Assembly: GCA_030407005.1 (NCBI GenBank)
Contig: JAUDYN010000006.1
Coordinates: 868,001 to 932,000 of the forward strand
Origin: Desarmillaria ectypa
Lineage: Eukaryota > Basidiomycota > Agaricomycetes > Agaricales > Physalacriaceae
DNA length: 64,000 nt
Direction: 5' to 3'
Shown here: positions 1-12,030 of the stretch, in pieces
Layout: each line of letters starts with the position of its first letter
How positions within the stretch are numbered: position 1 is the stretch's first letter
Position numbers and translations under genes: made by a program
Notes under the pieces: model-generated
Database searches by the model: none
What the model was told of the DNA's origin: nothing
What the model saw: only the letters and a program-made list of their open reading frames with translations

Positions 1-1997
1 GGCTATGATGTACGACCACCATGGTAGAGAGGTTTGCCCCTTGAGGACTACGATCAAACCTGTTGGTAAATACAGCTGATGCGTATGCACCGATACAAGT
101 CTTCAAAGCCACCTACCTGTGAAGAATGAAAGTAGCAAGAGTGTGGCATACCACCACCAAGGTGCTTCTGCGTACTTCCGCATCGCCTGGAAATGGGGAT
201 CAGGATGTGTCTTGTTACGCGATTGCTTGACGGCGTCCTGGGCATATGGTCCCCAGAAAAGAATAACGTGAGCAATAAGACCACCAATCTACAGCAACAT
301 CAGTAGTCAATTCACTGCCGCTTTGAGATGTGTACCCCAAGATTGGCAGTTAGATTGGTCCATGCGTTTGAACCAGTCAGAGCCGGAAGGCCGACCTCAT
401 CGAGCGCGGTTTGATTAAGGGTCCATTCAGAACCGAAGACGGCGGACTGCTGGTACACAGTCCCGTTTGATGAGAAAATGGCGGTCGACAGCATTGGGAA
501 TGATTTTGACTATTGGGATACAAAAGATGTGAGCATCTGTATATGTGGAGAAAGGGAAATTGGATGGTACATTCCAAGTGTTGGAGTAATAGATTGCTGC
601 GATGACGACGTAGCAGATGATATACCCAACCCAAGAATTCGCTGCCTCATGTCAACGAACGTAACACTTTGGGAACTGTGACCAACGTACCTTGTTGAAT
701 AAGCGGTAAACACATATACCTGCCAACTGTTTCAGTAAGGGGTCATGCCGACCGGATAGTGCATACATTGACCCGATATACTGCCAGTCAAGTGACAGGT
801 TAAGCAATCCAAGACCTTCATTACTACTGGCGCCACCAAAAATATTAGTGAAAACATCAACGGTCGCGCTCGATGCTTTTTGAGATGCAAGACAGAAGAC
901 ACTGAAACCGTTAAGGAGCGGAAACATGTAGGACGGAATGACTTCGTAGATAAACATCCCGGTGAAAGCCGTCCAGAAAAGTTTGATTCTCTTCGTGTTG
1001 GCATGAATATCAAAGTGTAGGGCTAGTAAAGGTTCAATGATAGGCTGGGGTCATGAGAGGATATAGGGTTCACCCTGGAATACGGAGACGGTGGGCAGAT
1101 TCTACTATGCGATAAGAGCAGTGAAGAATAAAGAAGTGGTGGTACTTGCTTGCCAATATACCATCTCAGACGGATACACTGTGAGCGGCCGCAATACGCC
1201 GACAAGCCCCATGCTATTCATGAGGTGTTCGAGCGTAGTTTCATCGAGTAGAAGAAAGAGTATTCACCCAAAACAAGCTGTCGAAAAGGTTGCTAGGATA
1301 GCGGTTAACGCTTGTACGTTTGTGTCGTAGAACAACTACTAGACGTCATAAGCGATATACTAACAGACGTCAACCGTAGGCATACCCGCTGGACGGCAAA
1401 GTTGTTTACTGCCGTACTACCGTTAGCCGCGGTAGAAGCTATCAGAGTAGCCACGACATGCTGTAGGAGAAGATGAGGCCAGAAGATTCGAGACCTGGAA
1501 GTCGAGAGGTTGTAAACTCACCTCTTTCAGACCAAATGGACCGGGATTGATGAATTCGAGTGCCGGCGCCAGAATCTGTAGCCTGGTACCTTCCACCCAC
1601 GAGCGCTTGGGTAGAAAGGCGGCCCAAGCTGCCCCAATGCTATATAGGACCAAAAGCAGAAATACTGTCGACACAGACATTTGAACCGGCTTGAAGTTGT
1701 AGATCTAAACAGCGCACATGAATCGCCCAAGAAAGCATCATACGAAAGGCAATGACTTACCTGACAGAGAGCAGCACCCAATCCGGCGATGACTGTGCCC
1801 AAGAATAGTGACCGAAAAGTAAGAGCAGAGTCACCGTCATCTCGTACATCGACGACAAACCGGGAGACGTCTTGTCCGCTAGTCACGATGGCTTCATCAC
1901 TCAACTGGGATTTTTCAAAGTCGAACTCTTGATCATCGGAACCGATGGGTAGTTTCTCGTCCGAGTCGACCCCGACAGTGTCCGCTGATTTCTCCAT
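1..1997 (-). CDS. OPT family oligopeptide transporter (5' part, truncated by window edge)
   Basis: Proton-coupled oligopeptide transporter of the OPT superfamily, expected in the plasma membrane. The first exon begins MEKSADTVG and has an acidic cytosolic N-terminus, then DVSRFVVDVRDD and the first membrane helix FLGTVIAGLGAALCQ. The next exon carries KPVQMSVSTVFLLL and FLPKRSWVEGTR, then EFINPGPFGLKEH. A later exon holds the OPT signature SSNEGLGLLNLSLDWQYI (minus strand, near 780-840). Near the left edge HPDPHFQAMRKYAEAPWWW and, after an intron at about 62-118, VVLKGQTSLPWWSYI match the family's C-terminal half. At least six GT-AG introns interrupt it, and the C-terminus lies outside the window. 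These motifs make the family secure; the substrate (small peptides or glutathione-like compounds) is inferred. Confidence 0.93.
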
Positions 1998-3375
1998 GAC
2001 TGAGTCTAAGGTATCGCCAAAAGAGAAAAGCTAGTCGTCCTAGGTCGTCCTGGCTTTTAATGGCCAGGATGCCTGCCGCTCTCTTATCATCTCTTGAAAA
2101 AGGGCCGATAAACGATATCGCTATTGCACATCATCGTAGCGCAATGATCCCGAGGATGAGTTCAAGGAGGCGATACTGCGGTCATACAAGTTCCTCCTTC
2201 AGGAAGTCACTTAACGAAAGCTCCGATAATTATGCCACGGAGGATTGATAAATACGGGGAAGATGAATGCCAAAGGACTCGAGAAACGATAACATCTGCA
2301 TCTGTCCATCATCGAAGCTTGAGAAGCAACAGAACAATGGGATCATCGAATTCCATAACATTCATCGCAAAAAACAGGCCATTTGACGTGTGCTGCTAGA
2401 ACGGTTCCTTTAGATTTCCACAGGCAAGCAGAAGATACCGAGAAATCCCGAGAACATAATCCTGGACCTTGAAGCTTGATTCCAGGTGCATTCAAGGTAT
2501 GCTTTCCAAGGTCAACCACAACACAAAGGACAAAAAAGACACAGTGCTGTTAGTGTTGGTGTTGGTACCGGCACAAGGTCCCCAATAAGGAACGGCCGGG
2601 TCCACAGTGGTAAAGCCGGAATAGATCAAGGCCCTTGTATCAAAACCGGCTTGTCGTGATCGCACCGACTCGAAAATCCTAGGAAATTTGTAGACGCGGC
2701 CGCGGAGTCAGAGAAATCATTTCGAAACAAGCACGAACCTCCAAGCCGGCGAAAGTCTCGTTTACAATTTAGGATTTGGTCCAGCCTGAGTAAGTGCTAG
2801 TAAGGCGAAGCCCGAAGACCACCTACTATGTACATGGATCGACGTGATGGCCTTTTCAACTTGGACTTCAGCAGAATCAACAACGCACATGCTTAACTAC
2901 GCAGGTTACAATATAAAACTAACTGTCAAAAAGTAGTATCTATTGTGTACGTGCAAGGTATCTCTACGACTAATCTTAGGTGAGGTATCTGTACTAGATG
3001 TAGTATTGGATACTCTAGGAATGGGGCCGGTAGAAGAAATGAAGAACGAAAACGAAGTCGGTGTACTGGATAATTTCCTAAGGACATTTCTCCAAGTCGT
3101 ATAAATATGTCTTTCAACCCTAGCCTGTAGCGATGGTTATCGGTACAGCCGCTGTTGGGGAAACATGGGAAAAAACGGAGAGGTACATTCGTGGAGTGTT
3201 AGGAAAAATGCGGATCAAAGACGCTGTCCTTGTCCCGCCGAAGGCATAAGGTAAGACGGGTGTCTTGTTCCCGCCATGAGCATAATGGTTGTATATGAGG
3301 AATACGGTCAGCAATGCAAGCTGGATGCAGGCGTTTAGGCCAACGGGTGTCAATGGGTAATGCGAGCTGCCGCCA
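1998..3375. other. Intergenic region, no supportable gene
   Basis: This holds the promoter of the OPT gene (up to about 2.3 kb) and then sequence with only short, unconvincing reading frames. A minus-strand frame at 3120-3353 contains one hydrophobic stretch (IQLALLTVFLIYNHY). It could be a 3' exon of the neighbouring small gene, but I could not find a clean splice join. Confidence 0.5.
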
Positions 3376-3999
3376 TCAGTCAGGAGGCATATGCTTGGGT
3401 ATTTTCCTCTCAGAGATGGAAGGCAGGCTTAGCGGACCTAGAGGGACGCGACGCTGAGAAACGTCGTCGGATAGCGCAACAGAGTGCTTGCGCTTGTAGC
3501 GCTTCCCAGTGTTATCAGCAATATCCTGCTCGACGACGAGTCGGGAAGAAATGAGAGGAGAGTCGGCCCCCTGTGCTTGTGACACGCCCTGAAGCCACGA
3601 CGGGATCCATTCCCCGGCCTCCGTGAGAGGAAGGGATGCCAATGATGAATTAAAATCGGGTACCGTCTGACCCAAGTCTTCTTCAAGCTCAGGCCCGGAA
3701 TATACAGGCGAGTCATCGTGCTCGTAATAAGGTGGTAAGAAGGCAAAGTCACCCTCGACGCTCCCTTTACTGAAAGAGTCATAGTCCTGAAGGAGTGGTC
3801 CGGGAGGGCAAGGCGTATGCTGGTCGTCGCTAGAGTCCGATGTTAAAGATACGGAGGTATGTGGGTTGAAGGTAACGAACTTGGAAGGATCTCCTGCCTC
3901 TACAATTCCAACAGAGTCGACCTCTAACTTCTCCGCTTTTGGGGTAGCCATGGGTAATGACGAGACACCTGATACTGGGGTGTCACTGGGAAAGGTCAA
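3376..3999 (-). CDS. Hypothetical acidic, disordered protein (207 aa)
   Basis: An uninterrupted reading frame of 207 codons rich in Ser, Pro, Asp and Glu, with no domain I recognise. It contains acidic patches (SDSSDDQ, GPELEEDLG) and a basic segment near the C-terminus (GKRYKRKHS). There is no signal peptide or membrane helix. The composition is that of an intrinsically disordered fungal protein, and the length is well above chance for this sequence. Start chosen at MTFPSDTP; an internal Met (MATPKAEKLE) is an alternative. More exons may lie downstream on the minus strand (about 3120-3350). Function unknown. Confidence 0.5.
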   Translation of the reverse strand: MTFPSDTPVSGVSSLPMATPKAEKLEVDSVGIVEAGDPSKFVTFNPHTSVSLTSDSSDDQHTPCPPGPLLQDYDSFSKGSVEGDFAFLPPYYEHDDSPVYSGPELEEDLGQTVPDFNSSLASLPLTEAGEWIPSWLQGVSQAQGADSPLISSRLVVEQDIADNTGKRYKRKHSVALSDDVSQRRVPLGPLSLPSISERKIPKHMPPD

Positions 4000-5275
4000 T
4001 GGGCAACGACGACAATGAGCACAGAGGCAATATACTCTTGCAATAAGGTCTCGAAGACCGTTAGCTGAAGATCAATAGGCTCAAGTAAACCGTCGTCCAC
4101 AAGACGCGAGTCATGCATGACCTGGATCTTTTGCGAGCCCATGTTTCTATGCAGGATTTTCTGCGAGGAACCGCCGTCAGTGCACTGTCGAAGAAGGGAT
4201 CGACAATGCCGGGCTTACTGGATACATATAAATGCTGGGCTTAGTATGTGGTGGAAGGATCAAGAACCCAGAGGAAGGTGGTGGAAAAGGGCAAAAGGCG
4301 ACGACATTTCCAAACTCCGCTTTTATGCTGACGGTCCGCTCAGGCCCGCGCACTGCCTGCCTTTCGGCTTCCATACATTGCATATGGGTTTCCTTGAACA
4401 GTACTGAGTATCAAACAAGAGGATATTGGGGGACGCGTCTTACCTGCGCAGCAGTGTCATGAATTTAACTTTTGAGATCGATTGTTACATCATGCGTCTA
4501 CGTCTCGTTGCGGCACAGCAGCATCACAGTCAAATGCGCAGCTGAGAGGTCATGTACGACGAGGCATTATCGGACCACATGGTCGAGAAGAGGCAAAGTC
4601 GTATGTTAAGTACAGGCGGACCTGTTAGTCGATGCCAAGCGTTGAGAGCAAGATATGCGATAATGGTGAAAACGCAGCACAGCGCAGTACGCTCGCATGG
4701 AAAAGCGCCCGGCCTATCCTCGGCAAGAGCTAAAAGGATACCCTACCAATTGAGTATAGACCGTAAGCAAAGTCATTCGTCGGTATCATTCCCTGAGAAT
4801 TAATAAAGGGGGAAAGCTTTATAGATATCGACGAGACAGTCGATACGGGCGCAATGGCCTAGCTTTATGTAGCTTTCAGTCTACAAATATCTTGAATAAT
4901 TTTGCGAGGGCGCTGTCTTTTTCGGACGAATATCGCCGAGTGAGTATTATAATATCATTGATTGAAAGATGGTTTATACGTGTCCGATGCAAAATTTATT
5001 GATTCGGAAGATAATTGAGAGGGAATCAGGGGGGAATTTAGGAGCAATAGAAATTTTGAGTCTTCCAAGTTATTTTTTTGAAGTTCGGTGTGGGTCAATG
5101 TCAATGGCAGCCACTGACAAGGGACTTCGTCCTGGTCACCAGCAGGTCGATCAATATGATCACGTGATTAAGGCCTAACAACGCGTCTACTGTCAACAAC
5201 AATGACAAATAATACTTGCTTTGCTCCAACAGGATTCGGAACTTTAGTGGCAGCGACCAGCCTACATGACCTGCG
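4000..5275. other. Intergenic region upstream of the condensin gene
   Basis: I see no convincing exon here. Short frames at 4117-4803 have no splice partners or recognisable motifs. The stretch at 4,900-5,270 is AT-rich and probably contains the condensin gene promoter. Confidence 0.5.
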
Positions 5276-8200
5276 ATGGTCAAATATTCTTGTATTCTCG
5301 ATGATATCTATGACCTGGTGTCTATCAGACTTGATGAAGTCCAGGGTTCGCTAGCCAACCATCGCAAGAACTGTGTTGGACTGTATAAACTGCACCTCCA
5401 GGCCGCGAAATGTACAGCGCCAAAGCTTGATGGGGAGGTTGCATTTGAGGACGTTTTCATTGGCATGCTGAGTCGGGTGCTGGTGGTAAAGAAGGGCCCT
5501 GCGGCAGATCGTGTCGTGCGTTTTGTCGGGACGTACGTGAAACACATACACGCCAAAGGTATGCATTTGGTAATATCGGCGACGGGTGATTCCTGATTTT
5601 TTTTTTTTTTTTTAGTTTTGGAGGATGATGAGAAGAAGGGAAAAACCATCGATGGTGATACGCTGGCGTCTCGGTTCACTACGCGCATTCTCCAATGGTT
5701 TTTGGAGGGATTTTTGGCCAAGAATAAGGTTGTGCGGGGCAGGGCTGTGCAGATAGTATCAGAGATGATTGCTCACATTGGCGACATCGAGTGCGTAATG
5801 CTTTCATATATTGCCAGAGTACGACCAACGGTTTTACAGTGAAGACATTTATGGTATTCTCCGCGATGGACTAATTGAGCGTATCTGCGATAAAGAGCCG
5901 CTGATTCGCTCACATGCTGTGGTCGCATTATCCAAGCTGGCTGGAACGGAAGATCCAGACGAGCTGGAGGACGATGAGAGGACGATACTCGAGCTACTGC
6001 TGGACGTAGTCACTTATGATCAGTCTGCGTGAGTGTGTTGCTGCCTGAGATTGCTGCCCATCTCATGATCTGCGCAGTGAAGTCAGACGAGCCGCCCTGG
6101 TCAACCTCCCAATTGTGCCGCAGTGTATGAAGACCATCTTGGCCCGTACGCGTGATACCGATCCAGTTACACGCAAGCTGGTTTATTCCACTGCGTTGCC
6201 GAAGCTCGGTGATCCACGCAAGCTGACTATCGCGCAACGCGAAGATGCTGTTAAAACTGGCCTCGGAGATCGCGAGCCCGCGGTCAGAGTCGCAGCCAGT
6301 AAGATGCTGGCAAGTTGGTTCGACCTTGTGCACTCCAAGAATGAGCCGCCCATAGATGTCACCTGGGAAGGCGATGACGGTGGAGTCATGAAGGGGTTCA
6401 TTCAATTTCTGTGTCTATTCGATGTTGTGGGGCCTGGCGTCGCCATCGCTGTTGATGCCGTCTTGTCGCAATTCAACCTGAGGCCAACTGTTCCGGATGC
6501 ATTTGTCTTCACAGGTAGGTGATGCCTTCTATACCAGATCAAACAGCCCTCTAACTGTGTCTGTTATAGATCAATTCTGGAAGGCTTTGACACCGGAATC
6601 CGCTGTCCTGGCTCGCATTTTCGTAGAACATTGTCATTCGACTGAGAACCAGCAACGTTTGGAAGAGGCATCGTTGCCGGTGGTGACTGCCTTCGCGTTT
6701 TACCTCCAGGGCAGTTACAATGACCTGGTAAAATTGTTGAACGAAGCCGCACTCCTAGGCAGTGATGGTGACGGTGATGATGAAGAGAGCGAGCAACGTG
6801 AAGAAGACATCGCGAAACAGGAGGCGATTCTTAGCGAGCTCCTTCAAATAGCTCTGAAGTTAGACTACATGGACGAACTAGGGAGGAGAAAAATCTTCTC
6901 TGTCGTTAGTGAGCACCAATTCCTATCTGTTCTTCAGGAGACGTATCTCGTTTAATTCGTTCATCGGACAGAGAATATGCTGGCACACCCGGAGCTTCCG
7001 CCTGGCTTGATTGAACCTTCTCTCGATGTACTCAAAGAGATCTCACCCTCAGAACGGGAACTCATTCGAGTAATTGTAGAGATTGTCGTGGATTTGCGTG
7101 ACGACGATGACAATGAAATTGCTGAAGTAAGTGATATCAACTTATCCTTCGAATTTACAGATCCAATGTCCCCACAGGGCGATATTAGCCGGAGTGATAC
7201 AACGCAAACCACCATCCGTAAGGAGGGATCGATGCGTCGCATGCGTGACCTCGAATCGATGTCAGCAGAGGAAAAGCGGGAAGCCGACCTGACCGATATG
7301 AGGTGTTTGACTCTCTGCATTGGAATGCTGGAACGTGTTCATGGAGTAAGATCTATTTTACCCTAGAAGCATCCTACTCATCATGGGACATAGACTTTTG
7401 AGGACAACTCTACGCTAGAAGGGATGCTGGCTGATCTTATTATTCCTGCTGTCAAGAGGAAAGAATTGCCAATGAGAGAGAAAGGTCTCGTCAGCCTTGG
7501 ACTGTGTTGCCTCATTGCCAAGGTTTTGGCATTTCATCTTACTTCACTTCACTTCTTGATGAATCCGTATAGAATATGGCGTTGAGCTCATTCCAGTTGT
7601 TCCTCAGCCAGATACAAAACGCCCCCGAAGAGCTTAGACTGAAAGTGTTGCAAGTGGCGTTTGACCTGCTTGTGATGTACGAGTATGAATTTTTAAGCCG
7701 CTCGGAGGAAGTGGTGAGTACCGTTACAGAGAACTGTCCATCAATATTCCACTAATACCCAGTTTCGTATCTAGGCCGAGCAGATTATTACATTCCTGGT
7801 CCAGACACTTGAAGTGGAGGAATCTAATGCTGTCCAAGCAGTTTTATGTATTGGTATATGCAAATTGCTCCTGGCCGGCCTGGTTAGGGACCCTAAGGTG
7901 CGTGTTATGCAGACTTTGGCAAGGACTGCAATAATGCTAGTTACCAGGTTCTTACCACTCTTGTACTAACTTACATATCCCCCTCGACATCCGACAACCC
8001 TGAATTGAGACAATGTCTTTCATATTTCTTTCCTGTCTATTGTTATTCGTCATTAGAAAATCAGGCTAGGATGCAATCAGTAGGCCCTTTTTTGCCTTCG
8101 AGATTGTCATTCACGAGTTGCAGATTTTCATAAATGCGTTCAACCTCGCTTCCCGACTCATCGACGAACTGGAAGAGGACCGGGAAATGATCTCACTGCA

Positions 8201-9593
8201 GCAATTTTCTTTACTGCTCGTGGATTGGACCAATCCAGAGAAATCAGTTGACGTGTTAGTCTATGATTTACTCCGTTTATCGTTCTCCCGGCTGAGTCAC
8301 CTTAACAGGATGCCTGAACAGACACCTAACAAGAATTTTCACGCATACTTGGCGGTTGAAATACTGCTTGCATTGTATGATGAAGACAAGAACGGTGAGC
8401 AGGTCCCTTCTTGACTCTTATAAATCCCCCGTTGACATCTACCAGATAATGAAAGGAAGGTTCTTTGTCAGCTGCTCAGTCAGTTAAACATAATGCCGGA
8501 ATTGGATCCTCGGACGATTCTTAAATTGAGTGTACTCCTAGAACATCTCAATAACGTAAGTTTGTGCTCAACAAACAAAGCACCCACTCTGACGCGACTC
8601 CCACTAGCAATGCCCTCTAAACAAAGCCTCTCTAGACAAGATCGTGGAACGTTTCAGAACTCGCGTCTCCAAACTGTTCTCCAAAAATTTGGAACAGATC
8701 AATGAGCAAGAGCACATGGACGACGACTTCCGTAACTTATACCAATATATAGGTGTCGCAGTGCCTGCGGAGGGAAATGTGAGACCTGTGCGCTTTGAGC
8801 GGTGCGCAATTTCGTGACGGATGAGTGAGCTGACCTTTGACTGATACGAACCTGCTTCTTAGACAAGCAGCTGATAAGCGGCCGCAGTCGGACTCAGGAG
8901 ATGATCCCCAAAGGTCTGTGCCTTTGATAAGTAGATGTCTTCAATGCTGATGCTAGTAATTTTAGTTCGCCTAACCGTCACCGACCTGCAATAGGTCAGG
9001 TGAAGGGGAAAGGGAAAACGAAGACCACTGTGTCTGCAACCCATGAGTACGGGCTCTAGTTTTATTCTTATTGTTGAGCCAGATGATTGACTTCGACTGT
9101 CCTTTCAGGTCGGATGATGACGCGGACTTTGCGCCAATAGAGGCGGTCGTAACACCAATGAAACCATCGAGAAAGTAAGTGCAATGAACTTCTGGATTAG
9201 GTGATGAGGTATTCAATGCTTCACATCAAGGCGCGCTCACACACCTTCGAAACATCCGGCCGTGTCTTCGCCAATACGCAAGAAACGTAACGGTGCAAGA
9301 ACGTCGTAAGTCTGAGCTTTATTCGGGATTACCAGATGCTGAATATGACTGTTCGTAGAGCTGCCAAAGGTCGTAATCAGATCGCTAGGACACCCTCGCC
9401 TCTCCCTACAAGACGCAGCACTAGGCAGACACCTAAAGTCAAGACCTACGTGGAAGAAGATTCTGACGAAGAGCAAAGCGATCGGGTAGATGAAGAGTTA
9501 GATGAACAAGAAGAGGAGGCTGAGGTGGAGGTGGAGGAAGCTCTCATTGCCGATGTTTCATTGCCCCCCGTATCGGATGAGGATGATGATTAA
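5276..9593 (+). CDS. cnd3: Condensin complex subunit 3 (CAP-G / Ycg1 / Cnd3)
   Basis: HEAT-repeat subunit of condensin that acts with the kleisin and SMC2-SMC4 in mitotic chromosome condensation. At least 15 exons can be followed. Family-typical blocks include ANHRKNCVGLYKLHLQAA at the N-terminus, HEAT segments such as GLIERICDKEPLIRSHAVV and REPAVRVAASKMLASW, and PSERELIRVIVEIVVDLRD. The second half (KELPMREKGLVSLGLCCLIAK to FAFEIVIHEL) fits the Cnd3 C-terminal domain. It ends in a basic Ser/Thr-rich tail followed by a strongly acidic stretch (EEDSDEEQSD). Introns placed with confidence are 5559-5615, 5791-5839, 6029-6077, 6515-6569, 6909-6971, 8255-8308 and 8395-8445. The first includes a 17-T run before its AG. 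The start is the first in-frame Met; a short upstream exon cannot be excluded. Product call very secure. Confidence 0.93.
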
Positions 9594-10196
9594 TGATGAG
9601 CGAATTCGGGATGATGCCCGACTTGGAGCTTAAGAGTGTTGTATTTTTATTGAAGCTGTCTTGTTATCAGGCGTTTTATTGTTAATGCTGTTTGTACTTT
9701 ACTTCCTGTAAAGGTGCTACGAAACACCTATCGTCAATTGTCAGATCTCTCATTGCATGGACGCAAATAGTTGTCCTTAAGCGGGGTCTTGGGACATGTA
9801 ACAAGTTTCACTGTCGACCTTCTATTATGAAATTTTCAAATTGTAGTAATGTACTGGTGTTCCATTATTAATTACTCAAGTCAACGCGTAAGTGTTGCAT
9901 ACAAAGTCGCACGACACACTATATCGTACACTGCGGAAGAGGGGATATTCTACGTCAATGCACAAAGGGTAAGGGAGGTAAAAAGCGAAGAGCGGTTGCC
10001 CAGGAAGGAGGTCCGTCCGTGGATGTCTAAACGCAGTGGATTCGATAGCGATATAAAAACAACAAAAATGACGACGATAAAGAAAGGGTTATAATAGTAT
10101 CGTAGACAGAAGGTGGTATGCTCGCAACCATAATGACGGTATAGAAAAGGAAGGAAATCCACGCCGGAAACATGAGTGAACAATAGATACAAGGGC
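9594..10196. other. Convergent 3' intergenic region
   Basis: This lies between the 3' ends of the condensin gene (plus) and the membrane-protein gene (minus) and probably holds both 3' UTRs and polyadenylation signals. No gene seen. Confidence 0.5.
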
Positions 10197-11689
10197 CTAT
10201 TGTCGGATTTTCGTATAAGCAGGTGGTAGCTCGATGGTCTCTGGCTCTTCCTCCTCTCTCGGAGGGCCACTAGGACCCGCGTCGTCGTGCTGAATAATAT
10301 TAACAGGCCGTAGCGACCTGAACCCGCCCTTCCTCGCTCCACCCATACTTGTCGTTGAACCAGGAATGTCAGGTGTCCCGCTCCTGTCTGATAGGACTTG
10401 GCTTATTGGCCGTCCATCGGCACTCAGCCTCCCATCTTCGGACGCCACAGTCGGATCTGGAACGATAAACGGCTCCGGTTCGTAATACTGCGGTAACTCT
10501 GCAGACTGTGGAGACCGCTCATCACCATCATCCTCGTGTAGTAAATCCACGGTCTTTTCCTTCTCCTGTTTCTGCCGATGTCGGCGCCGGATAAACCACA
10601 GCAGGAGAAGAAGGGCAATGACACCGACAACACCACCAACGACGCCACCAACGATGGCACCCGTGTTGTTTCCATTGCTACTGTTGCTGCCTGTACCTCC
10701 GCCGTTCGTGCCCGTAGGGTAACTTCCTCCAGCGGGGCTGCCGGGTGTCGAACTTGGACTGTCCGAATTAAGACAGGTGCTGTTGTTTGAAATGCCGTTG
10801 CTGACAGTAAAGAGTGCACTACCTGCTGTACCATTGCCTCGATCATCACCGCCAACCAATAATAGAGTTGTCCCTCCGCGTATAGAAGGTGTCCATGAAA
10901 ACCCCGTTCCTTGACCGGCAACTTGCGTTATAGAGGCTTCCGGGACAGTGAACGACTCTCCACCAGGGATGACGCCGAGGAAATTGGGTGTGCTGATTGA
11001 ATTCCGCTGTTAGGGTTGGGACGTAGAAATTATGATATTGCTATTCGACGTACCCTTGGACGTTTGCAGGGTCCCACCATATGCGTGTTTGTTGGCACTG
11101 TACTATTTGATTTGACGGTTCAATGGAATAGACAAAATTGGGCGAGACGTCCTGGGAAGCGTTGTAACAAGAAGTGTTGTCGGAGGAAGCAACTTGTGCA
11201 GCTACGCTTGTACCACCAGACCCAAAGCCCGAAGCATCACTGACCTAGAGTCGCGTTAGCGTGAAACTCAAATCCTTTACTCCCCAAACGTGGCGACAAA
11301 AGGGCCCGCAGTAATTGTACGCTGAGTATGAATCCCGTTTTGCCTCTGGGAAGAGTAAAGAAACACGGAAGGCAAAAACTCACCACTGCGACAAACTGCG
11401 AGTTTGCAGGATAGCTCAACTGGAAGGTGATCTCTGTCGCTGAGTCTGAAGGAAACTTCTGGTCTAGTATCCGCCGCACTTCTGTGTTGTTTGCAAACGG
11501 TGATGACCCGAAGGGAACAATGAGAATGCGGTACGGTCCTTTACCGTCACTGCCAGAGACGCTGACCGTGAGGTTCTGGCACTGAGTTGGAGTCGAAGTA
11601 AAATGCCATGAGTACGCTGTCGACGGCGCCGGTAACTCTAAAAGCAGAAAGAATAATGATAGGAAGGGGCCAAGCATGGCAAAATGCAC
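10197..11689 (-). CDS. Single-pass type I membrane protein, fungal unknown family
   Basis: Predicted protein of 430 aa from three exons (11384-11689, 11054-11244, 10197-10992). It starts with a signal peptide (LGPFLSLFFLLLEL). An extracellular domain follows, with paired cysteines and N-glycosylation sites (TPTQCQNLTVSVSG, ANNTEVR). A Ser/Gly/Thr/Asn-rich linker leads to one membrane helix (GVVGGVVGVIALLLLLWF) followed by a basic stop-transfer RRRHRQKQEKEK. The cytosolic tail of about 120 residues is acidic and proline-rich and ends with a PPAY motif, a possible binding site for a WW-domain ubiquitin ligase of the Rsp5 type. This layout is common in Agaricomycetes and resembles cell-wall sensor proteins, but no function is established. 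An alternative start is the Met five codons downstream. Confidence 0.85.
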
Positions 11690-11911
11690 CGTTAGGGCGA
11701 GGTGTTGTCGCTATGAGTGGCGACGAGACGCAATCGTGGCAAAGTAAGTGGTTGTTGGGAAGATTCCAACGTCGGCCTCTTCATTCCGGATGCTATGTTG
11801 TCACGCTGTCACAGTAATTGATCGATCGGCTAGTCGTCACGCAACCGACCCCATCTCATCTCCGTCCCTCTTCCGTTTGTCAAAAGTTCGTTCTGCCTTC
11901 GAAATGGAATT

Positions 11912-11918
11912 AAAAAAA
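11912..11918 (-). terminator. RNA polymerase III terminator of tRNA-Tyr
   Basis: A run of seven T on the minus strand begins about 22 nt after the tRNA 3' end, the normal signal for Pol III termination. Confidence 0.6.
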
Positions 11919-11940
11919 TTTCGTCCATAAAAGAAGACAA

Positions 11941-12030
11941 TCCGACTTGCCTGGTTCGAACAGGCGACACCCAGATAATGATTATATAACCAGTTACAGT
12001 CTGATGCTCTTCCAACTGAGCTAAAGTCGG
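11941..12030 (-). tRNA. tRNA-Tyr (anticodon GUA) with 17-nt intron
   Basis: The cloverleaf folds fully on the minus strand. The acceptor stem is CCGACTT with AAGTCGG, and the D arm is GCTC/GAGC. The anticodon stem is TCAGA with TCTGG, and the T arm is GCCTG-TTCGAAC-CAGGC. The anticodon GTA lies at plus positions 11995-11997. An intron of about 17 nt (11977-11993) follows the base after the anticodon, the canonical place for eukaryotic tRNA-Tyr introns. The first pair is C1-G72, an identity element of eukaryotic tRNA-Tyr. The A box (TAGCTCAGTTGG) and B box (GTTCGAACC) are internal promoters. Confidence 0.95.

Noticed and set aside
5788..5840. A 25-27 nt mini-intron in the condensin gene (GTGCGT...GCCAG)
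   Set aside because: It does not restore frame properly. A 49-nt intron ending at TTTTACAG (5839) gives DIDEDIYGILRDG, which fits the family.
6909..6971. Premature stop in the condensin gene (QETYLV-stop)
   Set aside because: It lies inside a 63-nt intron; splicing gives VVKNMLAHPELPP in frame.
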